Source: Desulfurococcales archaeon (lineage in GTDB: Archaea; Thermoproteota; Thermoprotei_A; Sulfolobales; WAQK01). Taken from it: a stretch of DNA of 64,000 nucleotides. Positions 37,401-45,357 of the stretch are shown here, piece by piece (the stretch's first letter is position 1; the number at the start of each line of letters is the position of its first letter). The translations under genes were made by a program, and so were the position numbers. Location: NCBI GenBank assembly GCA_027083135.1, contig JALWQH010000052.1:1-64000 (forward strand), given 5' to 3'. The notes beneath the pieces are model-generated. The model saw only the letters and a program-made list of their open reading frames with translations, was not told the origin of the DNA and did no database searches.

Positions 37401-37963
37401 ATACTAGGGTGTTCTTCACCGAGGCTAAGAAGCGGTACATAGGTCTGCTTTCAGATGGTAGGATAGATATTGTTGGGTTTGAGGCTATAAGGGGTGATTG
37501 GGCAGAGATAGCTAAAGAGATCCAGGAGCAGGTGGCTGAGATAATATTGAGGAAGGGCGATGTAGAGGAGGCTGTGAGGCATGTGAGAAGAGTTATAGAG
37601 AGGCTGCGTGAGGGGAAGATTCCTTTAGAGAAACTGGTGATATGGAAGACCCTCACCAAGCCTCTTAAAGAATATGCTGTTGAGGCGCCTCACGTTGCTG
37701 CTGCTAGGAGGATGCAGGAGGCTGGATACAAGGTGGAGGTAGGTGATAAGATAGGGTACATTGTGGTGAGGGGGAAAGGCAGGCTTTCAGATAAGGCTTA
37801 TCCTTACTTCATGGTCTCATCAGACCAGGTTGACTACGACTACTATGCTGAACGCCAGATAATTCCCGCCGCCTTAAGGATCCTAGGTTATTATGGTATA
37901 ACTGAGACGAGGCTGAAGGCAGCCTCTAAGGGACAAAAAAGCCTCTTCGACTATCTAGGATGA
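34412..37963 (+). CDS. polB: Family B DNA polymerase precursor with intein
   Basis: The 1183-residue precursor is a replicative-type PolB. Exonuclease motifs are FDIEVYA (about 183), YNSNKFDWPYL and YARDDVVATYG. Polymerase motifs are DFSSMYPNIM (region II, about 435), KVLANATYGYMGW (region III) and YGD/TDS (region I). Region I is interrupted by a 387-residue intein (residues 577-963). After splicing the enzyme would be 796 residues, normal for crenarchaeal PolB. The C terminus ends KGQKSLFDYLG, a PIP-box-like motif (QKSLFDYL) for PCNA binding. The start is probably TTG or GTG near 34412. The 3' end overlaps the convergent dnaG by nine bases. Confidence 0.95.
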   Translation: MYDALKIRFMPLDASYEVRGRRPVIIIWGIDRNDERIALLVEGFHPYFYALLSKDAEWRDVASRVKALSKPSSPIVAVEPVERRYYGRPAQVLRIATIIPEYVRTYREQVAKIRGVEEVLEADIRFVMRYLMDKDVRPFSWYEVEVEEQGDVGGMRVSRVYKAKSDPSPVEDSYMPSLRVLAFDIEVYAPSGTPHPSKDPVIIISTMNEQGEVRQFTASGHDDKGVIEGFAEYVRRHDPDIIVGYNSNKFDWPYLLERAKRLGVKLDVSRRVGVEPATSVYGHISVAGRLNVDLYDYAEEMPEIKVKSLENVAEYLGVMKKSERTIIEWYEMPKYWDDPAKRSVFLQYARDDVVATYGVAEKILPFAIQLSFVTGLPLDQVGAASVGFRLEWYLMREAYKYGELVPNRRERPPLSYRGAIVLEPRKGVHDNIAVLDFSSMYPNIMIKYNVGPDTILRPGESEPPEGVWVAPEVGHRFRRNPPGFFKKVLEYLLKLRRSIKDELKKYPPDTPEYRVLNERQKAVKVLANATYGYMGWTAARWYCRECAEAVTAWGRQTISKALEIARSLGLATIYGDSVSGSTEILVRKNGEIRLVKIAELFSGEPDQRSPEGKEYRFLKDVETITIDRDGRLVWKPIRYVMRHKAGKHMYRIWLTDDWYIDVTEDHSLISYVNTVNEGRVNAERARLVEVKPTELREHAEVLVVPNAPIISGSEASSIDERVWEFVGLVVGNGSSVEEHLGKYYVRLHLGGDKEEISERLLKQLEKAGVISNWYEEDGRGVIIVLSKKLAEILGDFEVSEGRIIPAYMLSMPEPLIRAFLRGYSTANGTVMLRDGKPLVRLTAVNEDVARIIRALLFITGISNNVLRGNDSSRLIGDGLSVYSRHIVVKNVVGFAEKVGFLSDRENKRLLEAIRNVRENGVRDAGFDLQAVRRVESIGNKGYVYDIEVESTHRFFANWILVHNTDSLFVSYKPGAVEEFIRRIEEELGFDIKVDKLYTRVFFTEAKKRYIGLLSDGRIDIVGFEAIRGDWAEIAKEIQEQVAEIILRKGDVEEAVRHVRRVIERLREGKIPLEKLVIWKTLTKPLKEYAVEAPHVAAARRMQEAGYKVEVGDKIGYIVVRGKGRLSDKAYPYFMVSSDQVDYDYYAERQIIPAALRILGYYGITETRLKAASKGQKSLFDYLG
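36140..37300 (+). other. Intein (pol-c insertion site) within polB, with decayed-looking endonuclease motifs
   Basis: The in-frame element interrupts YGD|TDS. It starts with Ser (SVSGSTEILV, block A) and has block B TEDHSLI, block F YVYDIEVESTHRFFANW and block G ILVHN before the +1 Thr, so all splicing residues (Ser1, TxxH, His-Asn, Thr+1) are present. Between blocks B and F lies a LAGLIDADG-type region. The two LAGLIDADG-like helices read FVGLVVGNGS and LIRAFLRGYSTANGT, where the acidic catalytic position is Asn rather than Asp in both. The insertion point and first residues match inteins at the same site in Thermococcus polymerases. Confidence 0.9.
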
Positions 37964-39127
37964 AAGCACATCGTTAAACGTGAGGAGCTGTAGGTCGAAA
38001 GGCCTCTTTGTAACACTACCCATCTTAGCACCTATAATTATCTTCACGCCTTTAGATGAGGCGACGTCGACCAGCCTAGGAGTTATTATGCCGTCGAATA
38101 CTACGGCGTAAGCTTTATCCTCATTCATTTGGGCTAGTCTATCCACGAGGTCTCGGACAGGCAGCCTCTCCACGGCTTTCCATTCCTTATCATATATTAT
38201 TGCCTCCAGCGTTCCCTGCAGCGATTTCATATCCTTCAATAAGTGTTCTGGGAGGGTGAACATCTTCTCCTCGACCTCAGGTTTCGCCTCGGCCTGGGGA
38301 GCTCGAGGCCTCTTGGTGATCATTGCTAAGTACTGGGCAACCGGGATTTTGTTTCTTAATGCTCTTTCAATCTCCTTGCCTGAGAGGTCTTCAACCTCCT
38401 TACCCGGCGGAGCCCTAGCCACATAGTCTATGTCAGCCACTTTCAGCAGTTCTCTCAGTATTAGTTCTCCACCGTGATCGCCGTCCACGAAGGCTATGGC
38501 TGTTTTCTCCCTGGCCAGCTTAATTATTGTTTCAGGTATTTTGCCTGTTGCCCCCTCAAGCGCGATGACATTAGTGTAGCCATATTGGAGGAGGTTGAGG
38601 ACATCGGCTCGTCCCTCAACTATGATTATTGTGTCGGAGGATTCGATTCCAGGCCCTGCGGGGAGGCCTTCAGGCCCATATTTAGTTATCTCGGGTGGTT
38701 TCAGCGCCTTGCTTATCTCGTTTACCACTGCCTTCAGGTCGAGTTCCTTCTCCCGCCCCCATGTCATCAATATTTCCTTGGCACGCTCGATTATCTTCCT
38801 CAGCCTCTCCTCTCTTAGATCAACTATTTCAAGCAGCTGTACACGTGCGTTATAGGGCCCTACTTTATCAATGTTTTCAAGCATTGCTGCTATAAGTGCT
38901 GTCTCTATCCTGTCGAGGTTTGAAGGTATTATTATCTCTCCAACGGTTTTCGAGTTAACGCTCTTGAGATCCACGTGGATCCTGCCTATCCTACCCTTAT
39001 CCTGCAGGTCCCGTAGATCGAAGCTTGGGCCTAGCAGCCCCTCAGTCTGACCGAATATTGCCCCTATGACGTCGGGTTTATCCACCATGCCGTCAACCTG
39101 TATTCTGGCTTTTACCAGGTACTTCAT
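37955..39127 (-). CDS. dnaG: Archaeal DnaG-like primase
   Basis: The 390-residue archaeal DnaG starts MKYLVKARIQVDGMVDKPDVIGAIFGQTEGLLG, the family N terminus. The TOPRIM core is IIIVEGRADVLNLLQYG (about 167) and IAFVDGDHGGELI (about 212), with the acidic residues retained. In archaea this protein has been found with primase activity and also as a component of the RNA exosome. It overlaps polB end to end (convergent, nine bases). Length is as expected. Confidence 0.93.
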   Translation of the reverse strand: MKYLVKARIQVDGMVDKPDVIGAIFGQTEGLLGPSFDLRDLQDKGRIGRIHVDLKSVNSKTVGEIIIPSNLDRIETALIAAMLENIDKVGPYNARVQLLEIVDLREERLRKIIERAKEILMTWGREKELDLKAVVNEISKALKPPEITKYGPEGLPAGPGIESSDTIIIVEGRADVLNLLQYGYTNVIALEGATGKIPETIIKLAREKTAIAFVDGDHGGELILRELLKVADIDYVARAPPGKEVEDLSGKEIERALRNKIPVAQYLAMITKRPRAPQAEAKPEVEEKMFTLPEHLLKDMKSLQGTLEAIIYDKEWKAVERLPVRDLVDRLAQMNEDKAYAVVFDGIITPRLVDVASSKGVKIIIGAKMGSVTKRPFDLQLLTFNDVLSS

Positions 39128-39209
39128 GTCTGGTCACCGTTTCCTGTCTACGATACCAGGATTGGTAGTTCACAATAGGGTTTGCGGCTAGCCTCTTTTA
39201 AGCTATAGG

Positions 39210-40313
39210 TTACCTTGAAACTTTCGTGTTGGCTAGTTTTTCAAGTATGCGTCTAGCCTCAGCATCCTCCTTAAACCTCCTCCTCACAGGCTCAAGTATT
39301 TTCGCCAGGGCTTCGGCTGTAGCTTTCTTCAAGTCGAGCGGATGCAGCTTCCCCTCCGCATATAGTTTTTCAAGCTCCTCATAGCTGTAGATGTCTAGGG
39401 GGCCTCCATACTTGGCAGGCCTATCCACGTGAAGGATGAAGCCAGGCTCCGCGAACAATATATACTTGTTAATCTCCATCACTGGATTATACCTTGCTAT
39501 CCGCGGAGGACAGTAGGCCTTCATTATCTTCCTCCTAATATCCTCGGGGCTATCGTGTACGAAGAGGGCTGTCTCAGGCTTCGACTTGCTCATCTTGTAA
39601 TCTACTGCATGAGCCTCTTCATCCAGCCTTGCTGTCTCCATGCGCCCTACGCCTTGAAGCCCTGTGAGCAGGGGTGTGTGTATAGCCACGACTTTCTTCC
39701 TTCCAAGCTTTGATGCCAGCTCTCTTGCAAGCATGTGTGCCTTCCGCTGATCGGTTCCTCCTAACGCTATATCCAGGTCGAGCATGAAGATATCTGTAAC
39801 CTGCATGCAGGGGTATATAAGCTTGGAGAAATCCATCTCTGCTTCATCAGCCCTCCGCCCCATTATAGTTAGGGCTCTTTTAATCCTGGCGAGCGATGCT
39901 GATTTCGCCACCTTGATGAGTGTTGCCCAGTAGTCTTTACTCGAGACGAGCTCCTCAGCATCTATCCTCCTAACTCTTGATGAATTGACTCCAAGGGCCT
40001 CAAGCACTATTGAAACATATCTCGCCGCATCCCTGATGAGCCCCATGTCTCCGCCTAGCTTATCATTTATCCATGCATGCCACGTAGCTTCAAGCAGCGT
40101 GAAATCTACTCCGGCTTCAACAAGATCTCTTACCTTCCTAGCCCATATCATCCAGCCTACGTGGAAAAGCCCGCTAGGCTCGAATCCAAGGTAAGCTTTA
40201 GGATGAGCATTGGTTTCAAAGAGCAGTTTCAGCTCCTCTAAGGTTATTATCTCAGCGGTATTCCTGGATGCTAGCTGCACCTTGCTCTCCACATCCATGC
40301 CTGATCCCCGCAT
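39210..40313 (-). CDS. tyrS: Tyrosyl-tRNA synthetase (archaeal/eukaryotic type)
   Basis: The class I synthetase of 367 residues has AYLGFEPSGLFHVGWMIWA (HIGH-like HVGW plus the tyrosine-site Tyr), YPCMQVTDIFMLDLDIALGGTDQRK (tyrosine and tRNA recognition) and the class I signature YKMSKSKPE. The C-terminal bacterial-type S4 domain is absent, as in archaea. An ATG at codon 6 (MDVESKVQL) is an alternative start. A TATA-like ACTATAATAAG lies upstream (around 40340-40350), so the gene has its own promoter rather than being co-transcribed with pheT. Confidence 0.94.
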   Translation of the reverse strand: MRGSGMDVESKVQLASRNTAEIITLEELKLLFETNAHPKAYLGFEPSGLFHVGWMIWARKVRDLVEAGVDFTLLEATWHAWINDKLGGDMGLIRDAARYVSIVLEALGVNSSRVRRIDAEELVSSKDYWATLIKVAKSASLARIKRALTIMGRRADEAEMDFSKLIYPCMQVTDIFMLDLDIALGGTDQRKAHMLARELASKLGRKKVVAIHTPLLTGLQGVGRMETARLDEEAHAVDYKMSKSKPETALFVHDSPEDIRRKIMKAYCPPRIARYNPVMEINKYILFAEPGFILHVDRPAKYGGPLDIYSYEELEKLYAEGKLHPLDLKKATAEALAKILEPVRRRFKEDAEARRILEKLANTKVSR

Positions 40314-40393
40314 TATCTCTGCTTACCTATGAGGCTCTCTTATTATAGTTTAGCTTCGGAAAGCTTGATAGGGCTCGCATATAGTATTCATGT

Positions 40394-40449
40394 GGGGCGG
40401 CTCACTTAGGCCCCGTCGGAGAGAGCCTGGCTGAGGGGGCTTGCCGCCC
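40394..40449. ncRNA. GC-rich structured intergenic segment, candidate non-coding RNA
   Basis: The 152-bp gap between pheT and tyrS contains a markedly GC-rich block. It folds with an outer stem GGGGCGGC (40394-40401) / GCCGCCC (40443-40449), an inner stem GCCCC (40410-40414) / GGGGC (40436-40440), and a small hairpin around GAGCC/GGCT. In a genome of moderate GC, such islands between genes often mark structured RNAs in hyperthermophiles. On the plus strand a CATATAGTA lies upstream. On the minus strand the stem is followed by CACA, reminiscent of an H/ACA box, but the internal loop is too asymmetric for a standard guide pocket. A tRNA is excluded (no T arm). Confidence 0.4.
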
Positions 40450-40465
40450 GCTGTGATGCTAGGTG

Positions 40466-42148
40466 TTAGCGGCGGGGTACAGCCGCCCCCGTTAAATCAG
40501 CTTCGAATCCTGCTACAGGGTAACGTATGTTCCTTGACTCGAGAATCTCCGGCCTTACCTCGCCTAAAATAGCCTTGCCTCCGGGGAACTTTATTTCAGC
40601 GCATCTGCCATCCATGAATAATGCATGCGTGTGTTTCTCTGCATGGAGGCTTAACCCGAGGTTCCTCAGCAGCGAGTATAGTGCCGCCTGTATTTCCTCA
40701 AATCCTGTCTTAGAGGACATCACAGCTGCTGCTACGTGTAGCCTGGTTCTCACCTTGGTCTCAGCTTTCTCATCAACCTCTACCACGTCTCCTACCTCAA
40801 ACACCTTAACAGGCATTTCTGCATACTGGTTTAGAGACAATGTTCTGAGGAGGCCTGGCAGGATCATTGCTCGAAGCGCTGAAAGGTCGTGCGAAATAGG
40901 GTTGGCTACGATCACTATTCTCTCCTTAGAAATACCTGATTCAGCCATGTCATCTGGATTTGACAACATGAATCCAAGGATCTCCTGGAATCCCAGTCCT
41001 ATCATGAGGTCTCTCACCGCGTTGATCAGCCTCCACTTCGGTAGTGGTTGAGGCCTTGTACGCTTCTCCAGAAAGGATAACGGTATGGCTGAATACCCTA
41101 TGCTCATAGCTATATCTTCGACTAAATCCACAGGGTGCAGGAAGTCAGCTCTGAATGGAGGTATAAGTGCCCTAACCTCCCTGCCCTCAGCCTCTGCATC
41201 CAGCCTCATTCTTGCTAGATGATACGCGGCCTCTCGGGCACTTATACTGATGCCTAGCAGTCTGGAGGCATACTCTGCATCTAACCTCATCTCCCTGACT
41301 CTGAGAAGAGGTGTCTTCTCAACGCTCTTAATCCCGTATACTTTAATTCTCCCTATGCTTCCTCCGCGTTCTGCAAGCGTGGTTGAAACTATATCTATGG
41401 TTTGAAGCACTGCGTTAAGATCTGTTCCTGTGACATCTATGAGGAGGTGCTTTGTGCCAGGCTCTATCCTCGTGATCTCGGCATTTATTACTGGGGGCAT
41501 GCTTATAGGCTCTCCGCCTGCCAGTATAAGGGGGTGTTTATCACCGCTGAGTGCCAGGTTTCCATAGCTCCTGCCCTGCTCTGTCCCAGCCAGTATTTGC
41601 CTCATGCTCATAGGCTTATCTCCATGTAGGGGTGTGAATACAACCTCATCTACGCTGTATGCTCCATACACTAAGCTGCGGCTTGGAAGCTTATCTAGGT
41701 CGTGTAGCCCTATAGCCATCTTTCTCCTCCGGCGTCCTAGGGTTGCATGAAGCTTTTCCTGAAATTCGACGAGTTCTACTAGGAACTCCTCGTCGACGTT
41801 AACGTCTCGTACGATGGCAACGGCTATGTAAGGCCTGCTTGGAACATCCTTCACCCTCAGCTCTAGGTCCTCATCTACTACTCGGTAGCGGGGCATGCCC
41901 AGCTCTAAGCCCAGTATTCCTTTAGCAGCCCTAGCTATGCCCTCTGCTAGCAGCATGTCGGGCCTATCGCTGTTAACCTCTATTTCCATGCGTCCATCCT
42001 CAAGTAGATCAGCCTCACACTTAAGCCTGAAGAGAAGCTCCTTGATTTCATCTAAGCTCAGATCTCTTCCAAGAAGCTCAATTATTCTCTGAGGATAGGT
42101 GTGTATTACTGGCGTAGCCACCACCTCACAGGTTGCTCTCTCAGCCAT
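40466..42148 (-). CDS. pheT: Phenylalanyl-tRNA synthetase beta subunit
   Basis: The archaeal-type PheRS beta (560 residues in the track) contains NSDRPDMLLAEGIARAAKGILGLE (B1 core), a B3/4 domain (GLHDLDKLPS, VFTPLHGDKPMSMRQILAGTEQG), a B5-like region and a catalytic-like fold LVEDIAMSIGYSAIPLSF...VANPISHDLSALRAMILPGLL. It forms the alpha2-beta2 enzyme with pheS. The track start overlaps pheS by 43 bases. Family alignment suggests initiation at GTG 42124 or 42121 (VVATPVIHTYPQRIIELLG), after GAGGTG. No editing-site loss could be judged by eye. Confidence 0.92.
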   Translation of the reverse strand: MAERATCEVVATPVIHTYPQRIIELLGRDLSLDEIKELLFRLKCEADLLEDGRMEIEVNSDRPDMLLAEGIARAAKGILGLELGMPRYRVVDEDLELRVKDVPSRPYIAVAIVRDVNVDEEFLVELVEFQEKLHATLGRRRRKMAIGLHDLDKLPSRSLVYGAYSVDEVVFTPLHGDKPMSMRQILAGTEQGRSYGNLALSGDKHPLILAGGEPISMPPVINAEITRIEPGTKHLLIDVTGTDLNAVLQTIDIVSTTLAERGGSIGRIKVYGIKSVEKTPLLRVREMRLDAEYASRLLGISISAREAAYHLARMRLDAEAEGREVRALIPPFRADFLHPVDLVEDIAMSIGYSAIPLSFLEKRTRPQPLPKWRLINAVRDLMIGLGFQEILGFMLSNPDDMAESGISKERIVIVANPISHDLSALRAMILPGLLRTLSLNQYAEMPVKVFEVGDVVEVDEKAETKVRTRLHVAAAVMSSKTGFEEIQAALYSLLRNLGLSLHAEKHTHALFMDGRCAEIKFPGGKAILGEVRPEILESRNIRYPVAGFEADLTGAAVPRR

Positions 42149-43581
42149 GAAATATCCTGCGAGTACATTTTCCTGATGTCATCTATACCCATGAGCGTCA
42201 TCGCTATTCTATCCAACCCCATGCCCCACGCCCCTACAGGGTTCTCTACGCCTAGTGCTTCGAGGACCTCGGGCCTGAACATGCCTGCTCCGAATACTTC
42301 AACCCAGCCTTTCCCCTCGATCCACACGTATCCCTCGACGCTGGGCTCCGTGAATGGGAAGTATCCGGGCTTAAACTTAACCTCCTCTATGCCGAGCCTC
42401 TCAAAGAACTCTTTGATTACTCCGAGAAGCCTGGAGAAACTCATATCCTCCTCCATGACTATTCCCTCAAACTGATGGAACTCTGGCAGATGCCTAGAGT
42501 CTATGACGTCTGGCCTAAACACCCTGCCTATGCTGAATACTCGTAGCGGAGGCTTAGGCGACGAGGCCAGCACTCTTGCTGAGACCGCCGTGGTCTGTGA
42601 GCGTAGTACGAGCCTAGCAGCTATTGCTGGATCCCACTTGTACCCCCAGCCTGTGCTTCCACTTCTACCCCCATGCTCATGTATACTTCTTACTCTTTCC
42701 ATGATTTCTCCGAGTTCTTCTAGGCTGCCTCGGCTGGGGTGTTTAAGCCAGAAGGTGTCGTGGATCTCTCTGGCCGGATGATCTTGGGCCTGAAACAATA
42801 CATCATAGTTCCAGAACTCTGTCTCCACGTAGGGCCCCTCAGCCTCCTTGAACCCCATCTCGTAGAGTATGCTTCTAACCATGTTCATGAACTCCACAAA
42901 GAAGTGTTTTTTGCCAGGGTATAGTCTAGGAGGCTCTGCTACCACATTATAGGGCTTGAAGGAGTATTTACGCCAGGTGCCTGAGACAAGCATTTCAGGA
43001 GTGAGCCGGGAAGCCTCTACCATAGCTTCTGCCAATATTTCTTCAGGTCTTCTCAGAGGCCTCACTATTACGACATGCTCTTCTACGGGTTCGAGCATGT
43101 GTCTTGAGGCCAGCTCCTTGAACCCGTGATCTCCTTCTGCCTTCCCCTCAGCAGCTTTTTTAAGCATCATTCTATGCTTCTCGTTTACTGCTCCAGGCTT
43201 CAATAACACTACTCTGCCTCTCTTAATCCTCACCCATCCGAGCTTCTTAGCCCATCCAAGCGCTACTGTGAGGGTGTTTTTATCCATCCTGTCTGCCAGC
43301 TTTCTGATATCCGCTTCTCCCCCCATTGCTTCAAGCAGTCTGATAAGCTTTTCCTCGGGGAATCCTTCTAGAAGGGCTCTCCTACCCTCCTCTGTAAGCC
43401 TGTATGTGATCTTCTTAACCCTAGATACTTCGAGCAGGCCTTTCTCTCTTAGAAGCTCGATGCCTGCCATTATTGTTGATGCTGGGAGGCTGCTCCTCCT
43501 AGCCAGCTCCTCAACCTTCATCTCCTCTGCTTCTCTCAGAGCCTCCACTATCTTATGCTCCGTCTCGCTGAGCCTTATCAT
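42106..43581 (-). CDS. pheS: Phenylalanyl-tRNA synthetase alpha subunit
   Basis: The 491-residue alpha subunit has N-terminal winged-helix repeats (ELARRSSLPASTIMAGIELLREKGLLEVSR) for tRNA binding, then the class II catalytic core. Motif 2 is in LRVFSIGRVFRPDVIDSRHLPEFHQFEG, and motif 3 is in FGAGMFRPEVLEALG...GAWGMGLDRIAM. The gene precedes pheT with overlap, a standard archaeal operon. GGAGG lies about six bases before the ATG, and a TATA-like TTTTTAATTAT lies about 50 bases upstream. Confidence 0.94.
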   Translation of the reverse strand: MIRLSETEHKIVEALREAEEMKVEELARRSSLPASTIMAGIELLREKGLLEVSRVKKITYRLTEEGRRALLEGFPEEKLIRLLEAMGGEADIRKLADRMDKNTLTVALGWAKKLGWVRIKRGRVVLLKPGAVNEKHRMMLKKAAEGKAEGDHGFKELASRHMLEPVEEHVVIVRPLRRPEEILAEAMVEASRLTPEMLVSGTWRKYSFKPYNVVAEPPRLYPGKKHFFVEFMNMVRSILYEMGFKEAEGPYVETEFWNYDVLFQAQDHPAREIHDTFWLKHPSRGSLEELGEIMERVRSIHEHGGRSGSTGWGYKWDPAIAARLVLRSQTTAVSARVLASSPKPPLRVFSIGRVFRPDVIDSRHLPEFHQFEGIVMEEDMSFSRLLGVIKEFFERLGIEEVKFKPGYFPFTEPSVEGYVWIEGKGWVEVFGAGMFRPEVLEALGVENPVGAWGMGLDRIAMTLMGIDDIRKMYSQDISWLREQPVRWWLRQ

Positions 43582-43641
43582 CGGCTTCCTCCTCTCGTTG
43601 AAGGGAGGGTTTATAGGGATAATTAAAAATAGTGTGGGAGC

Positions 43642-44334
43642 CTAGAACTCAAGCTTCTCGCCGGGTTTAAGTACGGCTATTTTTGTGGGGAGGCCTTTCT
43701 CCTCAACTCTCCTTTTAAACTCGTCTGGTGTCCCTGTGAGCATGGGGAACGTGCCGTAATGCATTGGTATGGCTATCCTAGGCTTAAGCATTTCAACAGC
43801 CTTGGCAGCCTGGTAGGGATCCATGGTGAAGTGCCCTCCTATGGGAAGCATGGCAATATCTATTTTGTACAGCTCTCCGAGCAGCGCCATCTCCGCGAAT
43901 AGGCCTGTGTCGCCTGCATGATATATTGTTGCCTCTTTGCCTAGAAGCATGACGCCTGTAGGGGATCCTCTCTCAGCACTATGCAGCGCAGGGGTCAGCA
44001 TTATCCTTGTCCCAGCAACGTTCATGGGGCCTCCTATATTACCTCCGATAATCCTATCCTGAGGAATGCCCTTCTCGCCTGCGAGTAGGGCTAGCTCATA
44101 TATTGCGGCGAACACTGCCTTAGGGTTTGCTTTCAGCAAGTCTATGGCCTCGCCTAAATGGTCGCCATGATCATGTGTAACAACCACTATGTCGACATTA
44201 CCTGTGTAGTCCTTAAGGGATGCCACGCTTTTAGGGTTTGAGAGCCAGGGATCAATGAGTATTCTCCTACCATCCAGCACTACTTCGAAGGCCGAGTGGC
44301 CTAGATATCTCACATACCCCATAATTTCCACCAT
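43642..44334 (-). CDS. Metallo-beta-lactamase fold hydrolase (UPF0173/UlaG-like)
   Basis: The 230-residue protein has the MBL signature VVVTHDHGDHLGEA (H-x-H-x-D-H), IYHAGDTGLFAEM (Asp ligand) and IAIPMHYGTFPML (last His). The start MGYVRYLGHSAFEV is typical of the UPF0173 metal-dependent hydrolases related to UlaG lactonase. All zinc ligands are present. Substrate unknown. It lies alone between pheS and map, and an in-frame ATG four codons in (MGYVRYLG) may be the true start. Confidence 0.85.
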   Translation of the reverse strand: MVEIMGYVRYLGHSAFEVVLDGRRILIDPWLSNPKSVASLKDYTGNVDIVVVTHDHGDHLGEAIDLLKANPKAVFAAIYELALLAGEKGIPQDRIIGGNIGGPMNVAGTRIMLTPALHSAERGSPTGVMLLGKEATIYHAGDTGLFAEMALLGELYKIDIAMLPIGGHFTMDPYQAAKAVEMLKPRIAIPMHYGTFPMLTGTPDEFKRRVEEKGLPTKIAVLKPGEKLEF

Positions 44335-44407
44335 TCTTTAAGGAGGCGGAGTAGGAAAAAATATTTCGCCTGAATGTTAGAGTGGGTTCCCGCAGAGGCG
44401 CTGGGCT

Positions 44408-45310
44408 TTGGACAGCAAGGTTCTCGAGAAATACATTGAGGCTGGGAGAATAGCCTCAAGGGTGAGGGATGAAGCCCACCGTTACGTTAGGCCTGGAGCC
44501 AGGCTTCTAGACGTATGTGAGGCCATTGAGAACAGGATAAGGGATATGGGGGGGCAGCCTGCCTTCCCATGCAACATATCGGTAAACGAGGTCGCAGCGC
44601 ATTATTCCCCGCTGCCGATGGATAACTCCACTATTCCTCCAGGAGCAGTGGTTAAGATAGACCTAGGAGTTCATGTAGACGGCTATATCGCTGATACTGC
44701 TAGGACAGTTGTTCTAAGCCCGAGATACGAGGATCTAGCCGAGGCTTCCCGCAGAGCATTGAATAGGGCCTTAGAGATGGTTTCAGACGGGGTGAGATTC
44801 AGGGATGTCGGCAGGGTTATAGAGGAAACCATAAAGTCAATGGGTTTCAAACCCATACGCAACCTCACAGGCCACAGCCTGGATAGGTATATCATTCATG
44901 CTGGTGAATCGATACCCAACGTATATGAGAGGCTTGTGATGGGGAGGTTCCGTGCAGGAAGGGCTTACGCCATAGAGCCCTTCGCAACTAATGGCCTGGG
45001 ATTCGTGGTTAACGACAGGTATGTGGGCATATATTCTCTGGCCAAGGCTAGGGTTAAAGGAGTGTCAAGCTTTGATAGAGAGGTATTCGAGGCTGTGAAA
45101 AACAGGTTTAGAACCCTGCCATTCACTCCTAGATGGCTTCTGGATCTCGGTGAACCACGAGATGTTGTGAGGAGTGTTGAGAGGCTTGCCTCTAGGAAGG
45201 CTTTCCACAGGTATCCAATACTGGTTGAGGCTGGGGGAGGAATGGTTGCTCAGTTCGAGCATACATTAGTGGTTCTGAGAGATGAGGTTATAATAACCAC
45301 GAAATCCTGA
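44408..45310 (+). CDS. map: Methionine aminopeptidase, type II
   Basis: The 300-residue M24 peptidase removes initiator methionine. Type II features are seen: KIDLGVHVDGYIADTARTV (first two metal Asp), NLTGHSLDRYIIHAGESIPN (His), the insertion with the helical subdomain after YAIEPFATNG (Glu), and the final FEHTLVV (Glu). The start is TTG at 44408, giving MDSKVLEKYIEAG. It is divergent from the MBL gene and followed 47 bp later by the DUF1512 gene. Confidence 0.94.
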   Translation: MDSKVLEKYIEAGRIASRVRDEAHRYVRPGARLLDVCEAIENRIRDMGGQPAFPCNISVNEVAAHYSPLPMDNSTIPPGAVVKIDLGVHVDGYIADTARTVVLSPRYEDLAEASRRALNRALEMVSDGVRFRDVGRVIEETIKSMGFKPIRNLTGHSLDRYIIHAGESIPNVYERLVMGRFRAGRAYAIEPFATNGLGFVVNDRYVGIYSLAKARVKGVSSFDREVFEAVKNRFRTLPFTPRWLLDLGEPRDVVRSVERLASRKAFHRYPILVEAGGGMVAQFEHTLVVLRDEVIITTKS

Positions 45311-45357
45311 TTAACCGGGGTATACGGGTTAGCCTTAGGGAAAGTAGGGTGTAGCAT

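Noticed and set aside
40394-40449. H/ACA guide RNA or tRNA at the GC-rich island
   Set aside because: The CACA after the stem on the minus strand is suggestive, but the internal loop is 2 versus 8 nt, not a proper guide pocket. No T arm for a tRNA. Kept only as a generic ncRNA candidate.
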